Source of the DNA: Podocnemis expansa
Lineage: Eukaryota > Chordata > Testudines > Podocnemididae
DNA: 64,000 nucleotides
Assembly: GCA_007922195.1 (NCBI GenBank)
Contig: ML681990.1
Location: 37,957,557 to 38,021,556, forward strand
Reading direction: 5' to 3'
A program made the position numbers and the translations under genes. The notes under the pieces are model-generated. The model searched no databases. It saw only the letters and a list, made by a program, of their open reading frames with translations, and was not told the origin of the DNA. Positions 1 to 12,889 of this stretch are shown here, one piece after another. The number at the start of each line of letters is the position of its first letter. Position 1 is the first letter of the stretch.

Positions 1-600
1 AGCCTCTCAACACTCTTACAAGACAGGATAATTTTAAGTTATATAATCCTCATTTTATAGCTATGGAAACAGGAACATAGAGAAGCTGTAGCCCCTGACA
101 TTTTAGAGGGAATCAATGACCTGTGAGTCCACATAGCAGTGGATATATTGTCCAGGACTGCCTGCACAGGTCCCCTGAAGACCTGTTGAATTTTGCTTCG
201 TGCTGTTGGGGACTGCAAAACACCCATGTCAGCTTCATAATTAGATCCCCTACTACAGAACAGAGCACATGGCTTCTGTTGCATTCATGACCTTCTGCAG
301 CTATGAAAGAGTAGTTAGCAATCTGCAGTTAGTGAGGAGGATTTTCCTTGTATTTTCCAAGCATGTTTGTTCTGGGGAAAAAAAAGATGGCTCAAGTTGT
401 GCATCTAGGATTGATGGAGAGCTAGGTTCAGCTTAGTACTTTGTAAACAAAACCCATTTCACCTTATTAAAAATTGCCCCAATTTACTCTCCAGCAAAGT
501 TATATTGTTTATGGAATGCAATCATTTATTATGGTTATTTTTATTGATTTAGTAAGCACATAGTAATATGCACCCCAACAGTGCTGAGGTTCTGATAAAT

Positions 601-773
601 GCGGTAGCTATGTCGGTCCCAGGATATTAGAGACAAGGTGGGTGAGACTATCTGTTTTTGGACCAACTTTTGTTAGTGAGAGAGACAAGCTTTTGAGCTA
701 CTTAGAGCTCTTCTTAAGGGAAGCTCTGTGTAGACTGAAAGCTTGTCTCTCACCAACAGAAGTCTAAGTCTAA
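601..773. mobile_element. Penelope-like repeat, inverted pair, second subfamily
   Basis: The left arm reads antisense (..CCCAGGATATTAGAGAC..GACAAGCTTTTGAGC..) and the right arm reads sense (GAAAGCTTGTCTCTCACCAAC). They meet at about 718-722. The sequence matches the sauropsid interspersed repeat that contains GAGAGACAAGCTTTCGAGC. The arms resemble the hammerhead-bearing termini of Penelope-like elements, here with a degenerate core. The assignment to Penelope is from memory of repeat families and was not checked. Confidence 0.6.
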
Positions 774-2571
774 GAAACGATACTGCCTCAACAATCTTAT
801 TGTTCTAATGAAATGTGTGTTTTATATTTAAGGATTTGGATGCTTAAATCTTGACGTGTCCCTTTTGTTATAAAATTGGAGTGAGACAGCCTTTTTGCTT
901 GCTTAAAAAAAAATCCAATTCCAGAATGCTAACTGTACATTAATTGGATGGCAAGGTGGAGTCCACTACACTCTGTTGTATCAATTTCTGGTAAATACAA
1001 AGTCTACAGGGCAAAAGCCTAGTAATAAACAAGTAGTACTCACTTTCTCCGGCACTCACCCTTTCAGGACAATTTATTGACATAAATATCATGAAGTAAT
1101 ATATTAGTCATCAGTCAGTCAGGTTTGGAGGAGTGCTTGGATTGCCCAAAAGCCTTTGGCTTTTGTGCTTCTGTTTCAAAAGTGAATTACATGGAGCACA
1201 TTTTCTGTTTAATTCTAGATTTTTAAAATAGTCTAACTTTGATAATTAATTTTTGCTAGGTTAGTATCTATTTTCAAATACATTTTGCATGTTTTCTACA
1301 TTTGGTTTGAGGCAACAATTTTTGGAAGATGTTTTTAAAGCTTAGTGCTGGTTTTTGTCTTCCTTCTCCCCCTGCCTCCGTGTTCTAGACATGAACTTTT
1401 TTAGAATTTTACATTCCAGGTTGATCAAATGTAAATTTTTTTAAGTCATTTACCAGGGTGATTTTGCTATTTTGGATTGTGGGATACGTGTTTTTGTGGG
1501 ACTTACTGTATCTCCTACCTCTTTGGTTTCAGTGACTTGGTTGTAATTATTATTCTGTCACCAACATTTCCTAAATCTGGTGCTCCACCGCAAATCTCTC
1601 CTTCAGTCAGGCCCTCATTCTGACATCTCTTCCTGGATGTCCAGGAATTTTTAAACTGCTAGTTAGCTCTCATTCAAATTTGTTACTGTAGGTTGGCAAT
1701 TCATTGGTTTTTTGACTTTGTAGTTCCAACCTGTGTAAGGTGTATGGGTAAGTAGGTGGGTAATGTAGCTCTTTTACAGTGAGTATATAAGGCTGTGAAA
1801 AAGGTTACTTTCCTTTCCTGAGTTGCTAAATTTAATTACTACAAAATAGGGACTCATTGCACCTTAGAGTGACTTTCACCTCACTAATTGCAATGGGCTC
1901 TGGGATTTCCCTGCATGTTCATGGTACAAAATTCCAAACCTTCCTGTGAACCTCCCATGGGTCCTTCCAAGTTATTTGCCTCCAGCTCTGCACTGCTAAT
2001 TGGCCCAAGCAATGTTTCTAAATTGCAAGTAGTCAGATGACCTCTCCTCTTCTCCTCCCAGTAGCTCCCCTTTTACTCCAACATTTATCTCCATTCCTGG
2101 GACAGCAAAAGGCTGATTTTTTTTCAGATTCTCTCGGCTTTGTCACAGATTTCATACATGGGTTGTCACATGACTAACCCGTGGTTTTTCTTACTGCTGC
2201 TGTTCATTCCTGATGAGCGATTTGTACTTAAGAGCGATGCTTCCTCATTGCTTCTCTTTTCCAAAGTGCCTTCTGACCTTCTAAAGAGGCAACCCTGTAG
2301 TAAAAGTTCCTTCACTGTTAAGTTTCCACAGTAGTTTAAAGTAGAGCCCTGTGTGAGACTATTGTTTAATCCTATTCCCACCAGCCATCATTCTTATGCC
2401 AGTAGGTCCTGTGGAATCCCAATCCTATTACAGTGCTATAGTTTAAGAGACAAGAGAAATTCTAATGAATGGGCATGACATTTAATCATTACCAGGGGCT
2501 CATGCACAGGCCCAATGTCTGAGCAAGAATGAGAAGTTATCTGAGGCTGACGCTTGTCATAGGATGTAAGA

Positions 2572-3086
2572 CAGGTAGGCAGCCCCTGGCACGTGTGCCA
2601 ACAGTGGCACCTTCAAAGTGGCACACAGCACCCTCTGCAGTACCACAGAAATTGCCATTGCTGCCACCTAAAGCCACTTTAGATGGCTTCCTTCGGGTGC
2701 AGCTGGGACACAGGGGTTCCCCCCATGCGTACTCCTCCATGTGACACAGGCAAAAGCTACCCAGAGTGGTTCCTCTCTGTAGTGTGATGCTCCCCAAAGG
2801 AGCCACTCCACGCAACTTCTTTCTGCAACATGCCTGGGAACCCCTGAAAGAAGCCTCTTGTTTTGTTGGCATACCTGGGGACCTGTCTCCAGGCACACCA
2901 CCAAGATGAGCCACTCTAGGCAACTTCTTTCCATGGCATGCCTGGGAAGTGCTCCCACTTCAGTCATGACTGCTGCTGAATTTTCAGGCAGCTGCCACAT
3001 TTTTTCAGCAGAGGGAGCTGCTGGCACCAGCTGAAGGTCAGGGAGGAAGGACCACCACAAGGGTCAGCAAAGGTTGCTGACCCCTG
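2572..3086. mobile_element. hAT-type MITE with 8-bp target duplication
   Basis: It starts CAGGTAGGCAGCCCCTGGCA and ends GGTTGCTGACCCCTG, which fits hAT ends of the CAGGGGTCGGCAACC type. The flanks ATGTAAGA (2564-2571) and GTGTAAGG (3087-3094) match at 6 of 8 bases, as a decayed 8-bp duplication. Open frames of up to 130 codons on the minus strand have no recognisable domain. Confidence 0.7.
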
Positions 3087-3684
3087 GTGTAAGGCTTTGA
3101 TCCTCATGCAGTCTGCAGACCATATGGCAGGAACAGGTTGGTCTACCTGCAAGTAGATTAGCTCAAGAAAATGCAGTGTTGGCAAAATCATACACTTGCC
3201 AAATTTTTTCAGTCCTTATCCTTGCTGGAACATGTCTTCCACAAATGAACAATGGTCTTTCAAAGACAGAAGAAATGCACATAGTGTTTTTATGTTTTTC
3301 ATGGTTATTGAATTTTTTTGGTTTAAAGTTGGCAAATTTTTACTTTTTTTTAAATTACAGAGAAAATATTAAGATCTATAGGAAAGGCAGAAATCTGTAA
3401 GTTGTTATATTATCCACTTTTTTTGATTCTCTGTGTGTCTTCCCTTTTAGGCTCTCAGGCATGATATCCATGCTTTTTTTCCCCCTTGATGTGCTTGTTG
3501 TAAGAGGCATCTCTGTTACTTGGGGATGCTTCATCAGTTCTTTGAAAGACTTACATATTAACCATTGAGTATCATATCTTTGTTTACTTTTATATAATAG
3601 AAATTCACCCTTCCTCCTACTTGACTGACCCAAAATAGCTTTAAACTGAGCTGTGAAGAGATTTTACTTTTTTTTTCCTTGCAG

Positions 3685-3910
3685 AATCTGAATGAAAACC
3701 TGCATACAGATGATGAGAATGAACGAAGAGGAGCTAAAGAAAGCTACGTCTGTGCAGTGTGCCTGGATGTTTATTTCAATCCATATATGTGTTATCCATG
3801 CCACCACATCTTTTGTGAACCTTGCTTGAGGATGCTTGCCAAAGACAGCCCAACCAACACTCCATGTCCACTGTGCCGTACTATAATCGCCAGAGTCTTT
3901 TTCCAAACAG
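3685..3910 (+). CDS. RNF180: RNF180 coding exon with RING finger (third from last)
   Basis: This exon encodes the RING finger of RNF180 (Rines), an E3 ubiquitin ligase anchored in the ER/membrane system. The exon starts after a polypyrimidine tract and CAG (AG at 3683-3684) and ends at a GT donor (3911). It holds 75 full codons plus one base, so the next intron is phase 1. Exon residues 23-64 carry a complete C3HC4 set: C23-x2-C26, C39-x-H41, C44-x2-C47 and C61-x2-C64, with the local string '[12 protein letters not shown]'. No stop or frameshift is present. From knowledge of the family, the RING recruits the E2 enzyme, and ZIC2 and monoamine oxidase A are reported substrates. The reading frame joins the next exon as ...RVFFQT-E-LNN..., as expected for RNF180. 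The 5' exons lie outside the window. Confidence 0.95.
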
Positions 3911-6900
3911 GTATAAAACCAAAATGTTTTAAAATATAAATTTTCCTTTTCCTATTTCTGGTCTAAATAAACATGCAGCTAAAAATATAGCAGGACCCGT
4001 GTTAACAGTCTGTCATCATCTACATTCTGATGGCATGTATAAATAATTAATAAATAATAATGTACAGTGTGGTAAATCCAGATGAAGTATTTGGCCTGAT
4101 GACACACATCATCAATGACTCCAGATTTACGACTGCATTGAAATTTGTCTGCGTATGAAGTATAACAAAAGTCCCTCTACTTCAGACTTCAGTGATTGCA
4201 TTTAGTTTCCAGTTTTGGTGCAATAACTCTTGAATTTCATGTGCATTCTTTCTTAAATATTTATTAATCTTTGCAGAGCAAACACTTTAAAAATGTTTTC
4301 CTTTTTGAAATCTTTGTTTCTTTGGCTCAGTGTCACTTACCAACCACAAACTCCAAGCTTTATACCCACATACATTGTCAGAATATGTCCCTAAAAGGTG
4401 ATTTTTCAAATTTTAGAGAAATAATTATTTCTCTATTCATCTTAAACTAATTTCATCACAGACTGAAATAAACATGATGGAACTGTTGAGGACCGTCATC
4501 TAATTCTATTCTTAGACCTGGTTCCTCAAAGGCGTTTAGGTGCCTAATGCCCATTTTACATATAAATACCTTGGAGGATTTGGGTCATTTATAGTGTTGT
4601 CAACTTTCCAATTTCTCAAAACTGGCCACTATAGGAGAGCTGGAACCCCTGCCCACCCTCTTCTCTGCCTCTTCCCTAAAGGCCCTGCTCCTGCTCACTC
4701 CCCTTATCTCCCTTTGTTCACTGCTCTCTGACACACACACTTGATCCTGTCTCCCTTCCTCCTTCACCTCTTCCCTCCAAACTAGGCTCCCTCTGTCTAG
4801 AAGGGGACCACATACCTGCCACTTGCAGTGACCAGACCTGGGAGCTGCAGCCTGATAGGGAGAATGGGGCTGGCACAGACTGATAATCTGGTCCCTCCCT
4901 CACCCATCGGCTGATCCTTCAGGCAGGTAAAAAGTGATGAGACCATTGCTCCCTGACGATCCCTGCCATTCCAGTGCCCCTGTACTCTCAATGGCTGGTG
5001 TCATGAGGTGGCAGGGCCCTATAGAGTTGGCTGGGTGACTCTGCTCGCCACAGGAATCCTCCTTTATCCAGCAGCCAGGCTCCCCCGCACCGCTGCGCCA
5101 CCTCCCCACCACCACCTTTGGTGGCAAGCAGGCAAGGCAGGGCAGAACAGCTGGCCCATGGGCAGGGCAAGAGAGTGGAACATGGCCTCTGGGCGGGCCC
5201 ACCTGCACCCCAGGCCAATTGGCTCTGGGCCCCGCTCTCCTCTCACCCCCCACTTCAGGGGCAGCCCTGCTGCGCAGATCAGTTTGGCTTGGGAGACTGG
5301 GTAGCTGAGTATTCCATTCATATTACAGAAAGAGTCTCTGCACCAACCCCGTGTGGGCTGGGAGGGAGAGGTGTGATGGCATCATACCAGAAGGTCCGTG
5401 TTCAAGCAGAATCAGGGCATCTAACCTCCTGTGCGGCTAGGTCATAAAGACTGCAATCACTCAACATGCATAAAGCTTGATACTCCTTTGGCTTCATGAA
5501 GATACAGTGGGTTTCATCCACATTGCAGGAATGCTGTTAGTTAACATAAGACATTATCTGTGCAGAGAAGAGAAGCTATTCACAGAGTATGCTACAATAA
5601 AGTATTATAGAGAGCACCTGAACAAATGCTAAAATTGTATTTGCGAAACTGTTAACTTTCTGATGTATAGTATGTATGTAATTTTTAAAAAGTGGAATTC
5701 TGTATCCTTTGTAATTGCATCTTTATGGGTTTATAAAAGTAAAACATTTAATTTATATGTGTGACCATGCTGTAAATACAACCTCAAGAACAAGAAGGCA
5801 CATCAAGCTTATGACATATGAATAATTTTACTGAAGGAATTTTGTGGTCAGTATAATTCATATACTTTAACAGTGTGATATTGCTTTGCTTATTGACAAC
5901 AGATAATCTAGTTTACCTTGTTAGAGTTTAAATCTACTGAGAAAATATTTTATAGTTGCCAGTTCATTGTATTTTGAACTAGTATTAAATGAACAAAGAA
6001 ATATTGATAATACCATATTCATGGGGGAACTAGTAAATCAATACATTTGGGGAAATGAGCAGTGCCAGACTAATCTAAAGGATACATATAGACTTTCTCA
6101 TGGGAGATTCTGAAAGACTTTTAAAAGCTCTTTCAAAAAGTGACTGCTGTTTAAAATCCATGCAGGCTACTGAATAATTTGCCATTCTTTATCTTTTACA
6201 CTCATACAACTGACTGGAAACTTGATGTCCCCTTCTAGGGTATTATGTATTCTGAATAATACTCTCTGCCAATGTCCTTTAGCATAATCTCGTTTTGAAG
6301 AGAAAAAAAAAGACTATCAAATGCAAAAGGAGGATTACTCAGAAGTGCACTTTTTTCCTGTGCAAGTTTTGAAAACTATCCATAAGTGTAACAGAAATTG
6401 CATGTCAGAAGGCAAGAGAGGTGTATGAAGATGTTCAAATCCACATCGCTGATCACTTAGTGTTCCATATCTAGACACCTAAATAAAAATGGTTATTAAT
6501 GGTGCAGAGCTCTTGCAGCTGGAGCCAGTGGGAATTCTTGGTACTTGACTCCTCTGAAAATCAGGCAGTTTATATAAGATCCATAAAAGTGTGTTTTAAT
6601 TGCCTAATTTTGAGCACCAGAGTTGAAATACTTTGACAACTGTGTATAATCTAGTAGGAGGAAACTAGAACATAAGGTGTAGATCCTATTAGAGTCAAAC
6701 AGAATCTCATCAGAGGCTATTTCCTCATGATCTTAATACTCCATTCATCAAAATGAGTTCAGCAGTATGTAAAACTTTTGTATATCTCAAAAATTACTAG
6801 TGAAGAAGTATGCATGCTGTTCATTTTATAAAATGTCAGTAATTTATTGAGGGGCAAATTTGTCCCCTTACTCCTCACTAGCAGAGGTTTCTAGATCCAA

Positions 6901-8295
6901 TAAAATGGTGTGGTTCTTTTGTTTGGCAAAAGGATTTGGGGATTTCTGTGCTCCATGGATGCCATGAAGGTTAACCAAGGGGATGCTGCATCCTTGGACA
7001 GTGGAATTTGGAGATTTGGCCTTTCAGAAATTAATAAATCATCCATTACTGAAAAGACATCATGGGCTGTACATAAAACAGTATCAAAGATTGTCAGGAA
7101 ATAAAATGAGCCCAGTTACCCAAATACTGTGTGGTCAGGGCTTGATTTTCATCTGAGCCTTATATGGCCTCTGTTTTTGTCTTTTTAAAGGCACGATTTT
7201 GAATTGTGGGCACAACTATTAGTAGTCAATGGGAGCCACATTGGTTTGTCCCTGGCATGAAGTCCCATGGTTCTAGTAGCCCGTGCTTGGAGTTTGCCAC
7301 TTACCTATTGATTCTGAAAATCACTCTCTTGAATATGCAGTCCAGTTCCTTGCTACAGTAGGGAAAACATTTTAAGGGTTGTTTTTCCTCTGTTGTCATT
7401 GGGTTTTTTTGTTTTGTTTTTAGTGTATTGCTACAGGCAGGTTAATGTGATGAGCTATATCCTGCCCGTGTTGGGTTCCGTTCCTGTTTTCACAACATTT
7501 TAGAGGATTTAGAGCAATATTAAACTCACACCTGAAATATTTCTTAAAAAATTAATAGTTGCCGGGGTTTAACTCTACATCCCATATGGTATTAACCCTA
7601 CCACCCAAAAAATGTCTTGGGATCCAATTGGCATTGGTTAAATAATTCCTGTTGACCAATAATAAGAGTGTGAATGTTGTAAACAATTTTTCAGTCCCCA
7701 GAACTGAAGTAGTGTTGATAACTGACACTGTGGACTGTGTAAAGCAAATACCAGAACATACCTGAGAATGAAATCACAGTCAGACATATAGACTCTGTTC
7801 ATGAAAATGCATTTATGTTTACTAGCATGATTTAATTGTACTTTCTATACATTGCTTCTAATTGTTTGTCTGTTGATTTTTGTCATCGCTAATTTGTAAT
7901 GGGGATTGTGTGAGTGAGTGACGTATGCTGCCTGTAGTCACTTATACCTTGTATGCACCTATTTATAATGTGTTTGCTTGCTTAATTTTAAAAGGGGAGT
8001 ATTTGTATTTCACCAAAGAATTTTTTCTTGGTCTTAATGTCATATGTTGTTAAGAAGCCTAGAGATAAGGAAGTTGAAGAATAAATTTAAGAATTATGCT
8101 TGCTATATCTTCAAAATCTCATTCCCCTGTGATCTTTTATCAGCTTGAAAAGATCTAAAGACATGTAGTAATTACAGTAGTAATTTCAGATGATATGTTA
8201 TACCATAGATAAGGCATTTGTATTATGCCTTTGTCCAAATATGTTTCCTGTATGTGTTCATTTTATAATTATGTCTTCTCTTCTGTTAATTACAG
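3911..8295 (+). other. RNF180: RNF180 intron between RING and linker exons
   Basis: This is a GT...AG intron of 4.4 kb. It holds a GC-rich repeat (about 4588-5440). The rest (3911-4587 and 5441-8295) is AT-rich sequence in which I see no gene or recognisable repeat. Confidence 0.85.
4588..5440. mobile_element. GC-rich non-autonomous DNA repeat (TGTTGTCAACTTTCCAAT end)
   Basis: The left edge (GTGTTGTCAACTTTCCAATT, then a pyrimidine-rich 'CCCCTGCCCACCCTCTTC' block) resembles a common sauropsid MITE that begins AGGGTTGCCAACTTTCTAAT. The right boundary is uncertain and no clear target duplication was found. The overlapping open frames on both strands are by-products of the high GC content. Confidence 0.4.
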
Positions 8296-8421
8296 AACTG
8301 AACAACTCTACAAAATCCTTCTTCCCGACAGAATATTTCAAAGTAAAAGAAAGCTTTCAAAAATCAAGTTCTGCAAAATGGCCCTTGCCCAACTGCAGGA
8401 AACCATTCCGAGTTCGTGAAG
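8296..8421 (+). CDS. RNF180: RNF180 coding exon, post-RING linker (penultimate)
   Basis: The acceptor is TTAATTACAG (AG at 8294-8295) and the donor is G|GTAAG (8422). The exon is 126 bases, phase 1 at both ends, so skipping it would keep the frame. It encodes a polar, basic segment that includes 'KWPLPNCRKPF' and links the RING finger to the C-terminal membrane anchor. This segment is characteristic of RNF180 rather than of other RING proteins. I know no catalytic role for it. The intron before it is about 4.4 kb and the one after it about 47.8 kb. Confidence 0.93.
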
Positions 8422-9464
8422 GTAAGAAGCACATTGCAAAAAAAAGACTTTTTGGATAAATTAACACTTCAGACATGCAGAGCCTAATTTTAAACATGTT
8501 CATATGCAATTAGTACCCTAATTTTCATGTGCAAATATTTAGTTATAAATGTAAATGTCCAGTGTGCATGCATGGGCACGGTAATTGTACCTGAGATTTT
8601 ACAGCTCTTTTTGGAAAATGTTTTGTAAATGTAGAGAGGCATATTTTTTGCTTCGGAAAAATTTTCAGTTCCATGATGTGGTCACTGAAAAGAAACCACA
8701 AGATCCCTCTCTTGTAAAAGTGTAAAATATCAGTTTAGCAAACTATCAGATAGAGTCCAATACTGCTGACTTTCTACACATGAAGCGGAATACGAATTGT
8801 TTAGCCTTTATTTTATGTCCTTTGGGGGTTTTTTTCACTTTATAATACTATATGTATTGTATTCAGGAAACCAGTCCTCTTGTAACTAATTTAACACTAA
8901 CATAGTCCCCTGGCTTTTAACTAAAAACGATTTAGTATAGAATAAATGATTAAAATGTCTGATTCTCCCTCTTCCCCAGCGTATCCCTTTATTTCAGTTC
9001 AAGGTCTCTTCTTTCCTCAGGCTCCATCTATATTTGCTGATATAGCGCCAGGTACTCAGAATTTTCTAGCTGTGAGAATAATTCTTCAGGACACTGAGTC
9101 TTATCAGTAGTAGTATTCCAATAATCTTCTGTGTTTTTAAGACCAAAACTCTTTGATTCTGAAAGCATGTAAAAAACATGACACCCATTTTTAACGTCTT
9201 TGGTGAGCATATACAGTCCTATTTGAAGGCCAAATAAGGTGAACTGTAGGTTACTACTTAAAAAACTGGGTCAGTCAAAGTTATAATTTTGACACTGAAA
9301 ACAATAAAAAATGATCCAGGGAATCAATATTGTGCACATAGACTTGTGAAGTTTAATGACTTGGCAGGATTTTCCTGGTACTGCTCACAAGCAAAAGCTA
9401 CTAGCAGCAACCAAGAAATAGAAAACAAATGACCCCACCCCCCCACAAACACATACACTTTTTC

Positions 9465-10065
9465 TTAGAACATAAGAATATAACATAAAAATGGCTATAC
9501 TGGGTCAGACGAGTGGTCCACCTAGTCCAATATCCTGTCTTCCAATAGTGGCCAATGCTGGCGAACAGCAATCCCTGCCCATCTGGCTAATAGGCGTTCA
9601 TGGATCTATTCTCCATGAACTTATCTAATTATTTTTTTTAATTCATTATGGGTTTGGCCTTCACAGCATTCTCTGGCAAGGAGTTCCACATGTTGACTGT
9701 TCATTGTGTGAAGAAATACTTCCTTTTTGTCCATTTTAAACCTGCTGCCTATGAATGTCATTTGGTGACCCTTCATTTTAGTGTGATACAGGAAGGAGTA
9801 AAGAATACTTCTTATTTACTTTCACCTCACTAGTCATGCTTTTATAGACATCTATCATATCTTCCCTTAGTCATTTTTTTTTCCAAGCTGAAAACTCCCA
9901 GTCTTATTAATCTCTCTTATAAGGAGGCTTTTCCATAGACCATCTAATTTTAGTTGTCCTGTCTGTACCTTTTCCAGTCCCAAACTCCCTTTTTCTTAAG
10001 TGGGGTAACCATATCTGCATGCAATATTCAAGATGTGGGCATATCATGTATTTATAGAAAAGATG
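9465..10065 (-). mobile_element. CR1 LINE fragment, antisense
   Basis: Antisense CR1 3' half. The plus strand reads 'TACTGGGTCAGACGAGTGGTCC', then GAGTTCCACATGTTGACTG and 'TTCAAGATGTGGGCATATC'. On the minus strand the frame at 9907-10095 keeps the CR1 ORF2 C-terminal signature 'PHLEYCMQIWLPHLRK'. The copy is 5'-truncated and decayed. Confidence 0.8.
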
Positions 10066-11029
10066 TATAGAAATGATTTGACTAAATGTCAGCAAAAAGA
10101 AAGGAGGAGGCTTTTTGAGAGCTGGGCAGATCTTAGATTTTATAGGAAGATTTGTTTATCTGAACAGATCTAAACTTTATATAAAGTACAGGATTATTAT
10201 GGGCTTGAGGTGTGGACCAATGATTTTATATTCTCAGGCAGCATACAATTCATAATTGCTGTGCATATTGGCCTGAAAAAAGTAAGATTGTTGTCTTTCC
10301 AGATCTAATTAGCAAAGAACATGTTCACAGATTTTTCTTTTCTTTGCAGAAAAATAACTCAATACTGAAGGTCTTCTATTTCTAGCCCTACAAATTCCTT
10401 TCTAGCTTTTCTTTTCCAAGCCTTAGTATTGTATATCCAGTTTAGATTGTTTCTCTTAGAACAGATAAAATGTTTTTCTCCTTATTTTAGAAACCTTTTT
10501 GTCAAATGCAACCAATTGCTGCATGAACCACATTTTAAATGGAGTGCATTGTATTTATGTTCTCACATATCAAGGTTTTCAAAACATTGTGTTCAAGAAA
10601 TGATATATTGTTGCAGATAGAGTATAAATGTTCATAATAAAACACCCAATCTGTATGAAAGAAAATATTTTTAAGTCATATCTTTTTGAAAGCTGCATTT
10701 AAGTATATAGAACATTTAAAATCTACAGGGTTGTAGAAACAGCAAGGAGGGTTTGGGCAAAGAGAGTTTTCAAAGAAAAGCCAGTCCACCAAACACGTAT
10801 ATTTTCTTAACCGCTCTTGTTTTAGAAAGATCATACTCTTGGGAGAAAATAGGAAGGGAAGTACTGAGAATACCCTACAGTTTTGACAGATGCTTTGCCA
10901 TTATATTCCTCTTCCAGTTTGTCATTCTGTATGATATAAATTTTAACTTGTAGGATTCCTGATTGGAGCTAAGGGAGAAATGTTTTAAGGGCTCCCCTTT
11001 TATGCATAATTCTTTTCAGTGTGTAACTG

Positions 11030-11086
11030 ATTTGCATGTGTTAATCAGTAATTAGATGCCCAGATACTCAATTTGCATATGCAAAT
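11030..11086. promoter_or_regulatory. Cluster of POU octamers including a 16-bp palindromic double octamer
   Basis: ATTTGCAT occurs at 11030-11037, and the perfect palindrome ATTTGCATATGCAAAT at 11071-11086 contains one octamer on each strand. A homeodomain-like CAGTAATTAG lies between them. This is an intronic sequence; any enhancer function is inference only. Confidence 0.3.
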
Positions 11087-11649
11087 ACTCATTAGTATTT
11101 GCAGATGTGCTAACTGCACATAAAGAAGAGGGAACTAAAAATGTTGCTGAAATATTTCACAAGAGTGCATAGATCTTTGCAATGAGTATACAATTACTGA
11201 AAAATAAACTCATCAGAAATGTTTTGATGAAGGATCACTTATGTTATGTGAGAGCTAAACCAGAAGATTATATTACAGTCATTCATTTTTGCTTTATTTT
11301 TTTAAAACAAAACTGTAACGTAACTTTTTCTGGAATTGAAGAGCCTCTGCAAAACTAGAACTTAAAAAGATATTTAAATAAGGAACCAGCTTATTTTTTT
11401 AAAAATTGTGGTAAGTGCAAATTAAGTAATACCTGCCTAAACAGACTTTCATATATTGAGCAGAATAAGCCAAATTCTGTATTCATTTATATTTATGTAA
11501 TCCCTTTAAATGAAACAAAATTGCACCGATACGATCAAGAAGACTGTTGTCCTCACACTATATAAAACACTCATCAAAAACCTGATCCACTTATATACAA
11601 TGTTTCCTGCTATTCAGTTTGAGCATTAAATTGTTCTAAAACAAATTAA

Positions 11650-11935
11650 CAGTATTTTCTCTTTACAAGGTAATCAGGCCAGTGTGGCAGTGCCCCATAG
11701 ATATGTTGCATCAAAACTTCGTTTTAAAAGTTGACATTTGTTTGTCATCTAAAATCAACATGCTTAGTCAGATTTCTTTGTAATTTGATGTGCCTCAGGA
11801 GGGTGGCGGGTACGATCAGTGACCCCATTTTGCACAGAGCTAGAGATCAAATGATTGTTGTGCTACAGGGTCAAAATGATCTGTTTGTTGAGTTTTACCC
11901 AAAGTACCATTAAATCTTTAGGCGGTCTAAAATGT
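11650..11935. repeat. Unclassified dispersed repeat, copy 1
   Basis: The part around GAGATCAAATGATTGTTGTG and the following ACCCAAAGTACCATTAAAT matches the block at 12910-13008. I think both come from the non-coding part of a Harbinger-type DNA transposon, but this rests on memory of turtle repeats. Confidence 0.35.
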
Positions 11936-12206
11936 GTTAAGAAAATGCACAGTGTGTGTGCGCCAGCACAGAGAAATGACTAGTGAATTGCCACTCCCAC
12001 CATTTTGTGTGCCTTAAAGTTCAACTTTTATACTCTTCTGAAATCTCAACAGTTAACTGGATTGCTTTGAAATATGTTGAGCCTCATTGGAGCTCAGAGT
12101 AGTGTTAATCAAAATTTGGAGTCTTTTGATCAGAGGGTTCCTGGATTATATTCCCCTCCCCAAAAAAATCCAGTGTCCTCCTTTAGCTTGCACTGTTAAA
12201 CTAAGG

Positions 12207-12436
12207 GCTTGTCTATACATCTCTGCAGTTTGACCCACAGGTTTGTGAATTGCAGCATGCACTATCACAGTGCACTATGAATGTTGCAGTTGCAAACTGA
12301 AAGGGACCGAGTTTGCATTAACTTAATCCTCTTTGGAAAAGGCCCAGTAATGCAGACTAGGTACCTGCACAGAACCTTAATGCAAGCTGCAGTTCGTGCT
12401 TTGTAATGCAAACTGCAAAGCTAGGTAGACAGAGCC
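12207..12436. mobile_element. Short MITE with GGGCTTGTCTATAC ends
   Basis: The left end GGGCTTGTCTATAC pairs with the right end GTAGACAGAGCC. The flanks TAA and TGA fit a decayed 3-bp Harbinger-type duplication. The interior is rich in TGCAGTTTGC-like inverted motifs. There is no coding capacity. Confidence 0.5.
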
Positions 12437-12889
12437 TGAGAGTAATGTACTAATGATTGTGTGAATCACAGATCTCATTGAGGTTGCTGGCTGCAAACTC
12501 ACCATTGCATTGACTTTTCTAAGGATAAGTTAATCATAGGTACTCACGTTAGACAAAAGGAGTTTTGGACTGAGTATCTGGAATTTTCTACAATTTGTGG
12601 CTTAAGAGTGGCAGGATTTTTTTGAGGGGAATGTAATTAAAGTATTTGGAGAAGAAAATTAGACATGAATGCTTTTTGGAATGGGAGAGAAACTAGGGAA
12701 TGAAAGAGTGGGTGAGGAGTTTGGGCTGTAGTGATGTGAAGGGTGTTATGGGAAGGATAAATGGAAAGGGGAGCTAAGGGAAGGAGGAAAGGTTGGTGGC
12801 TCAGGTAAAGGAGGTGTGGCACCCCACTGCTTTGCAAGTACACCCCAACCCTCCTGCCTTCCTACTCTGTGTAGCAGATTTTCATAAAG

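Larger units (their letters stand above)
1..3684 (+). other. RNF180: Intron upstream of the RNF180 RING exon (partial)
   Basis: No exon with splice sites and coding character was found before 3685, so this stretch is the 3' part of the preceding RNF180 intron. It carries a Penelope-like inverted pair (about 601-773) and a hAT MITE (2572-3086). I recognise nothing in 1-600, 774-2563 or 3095-3684. Confidence 0.7.

Noticed and set aside
2140..2381. Short frames on both strands near 2.2 kb, considered as an RNF180 exon
   Set aside because: No flanking splice sites in phase and no similarity to RNF180.
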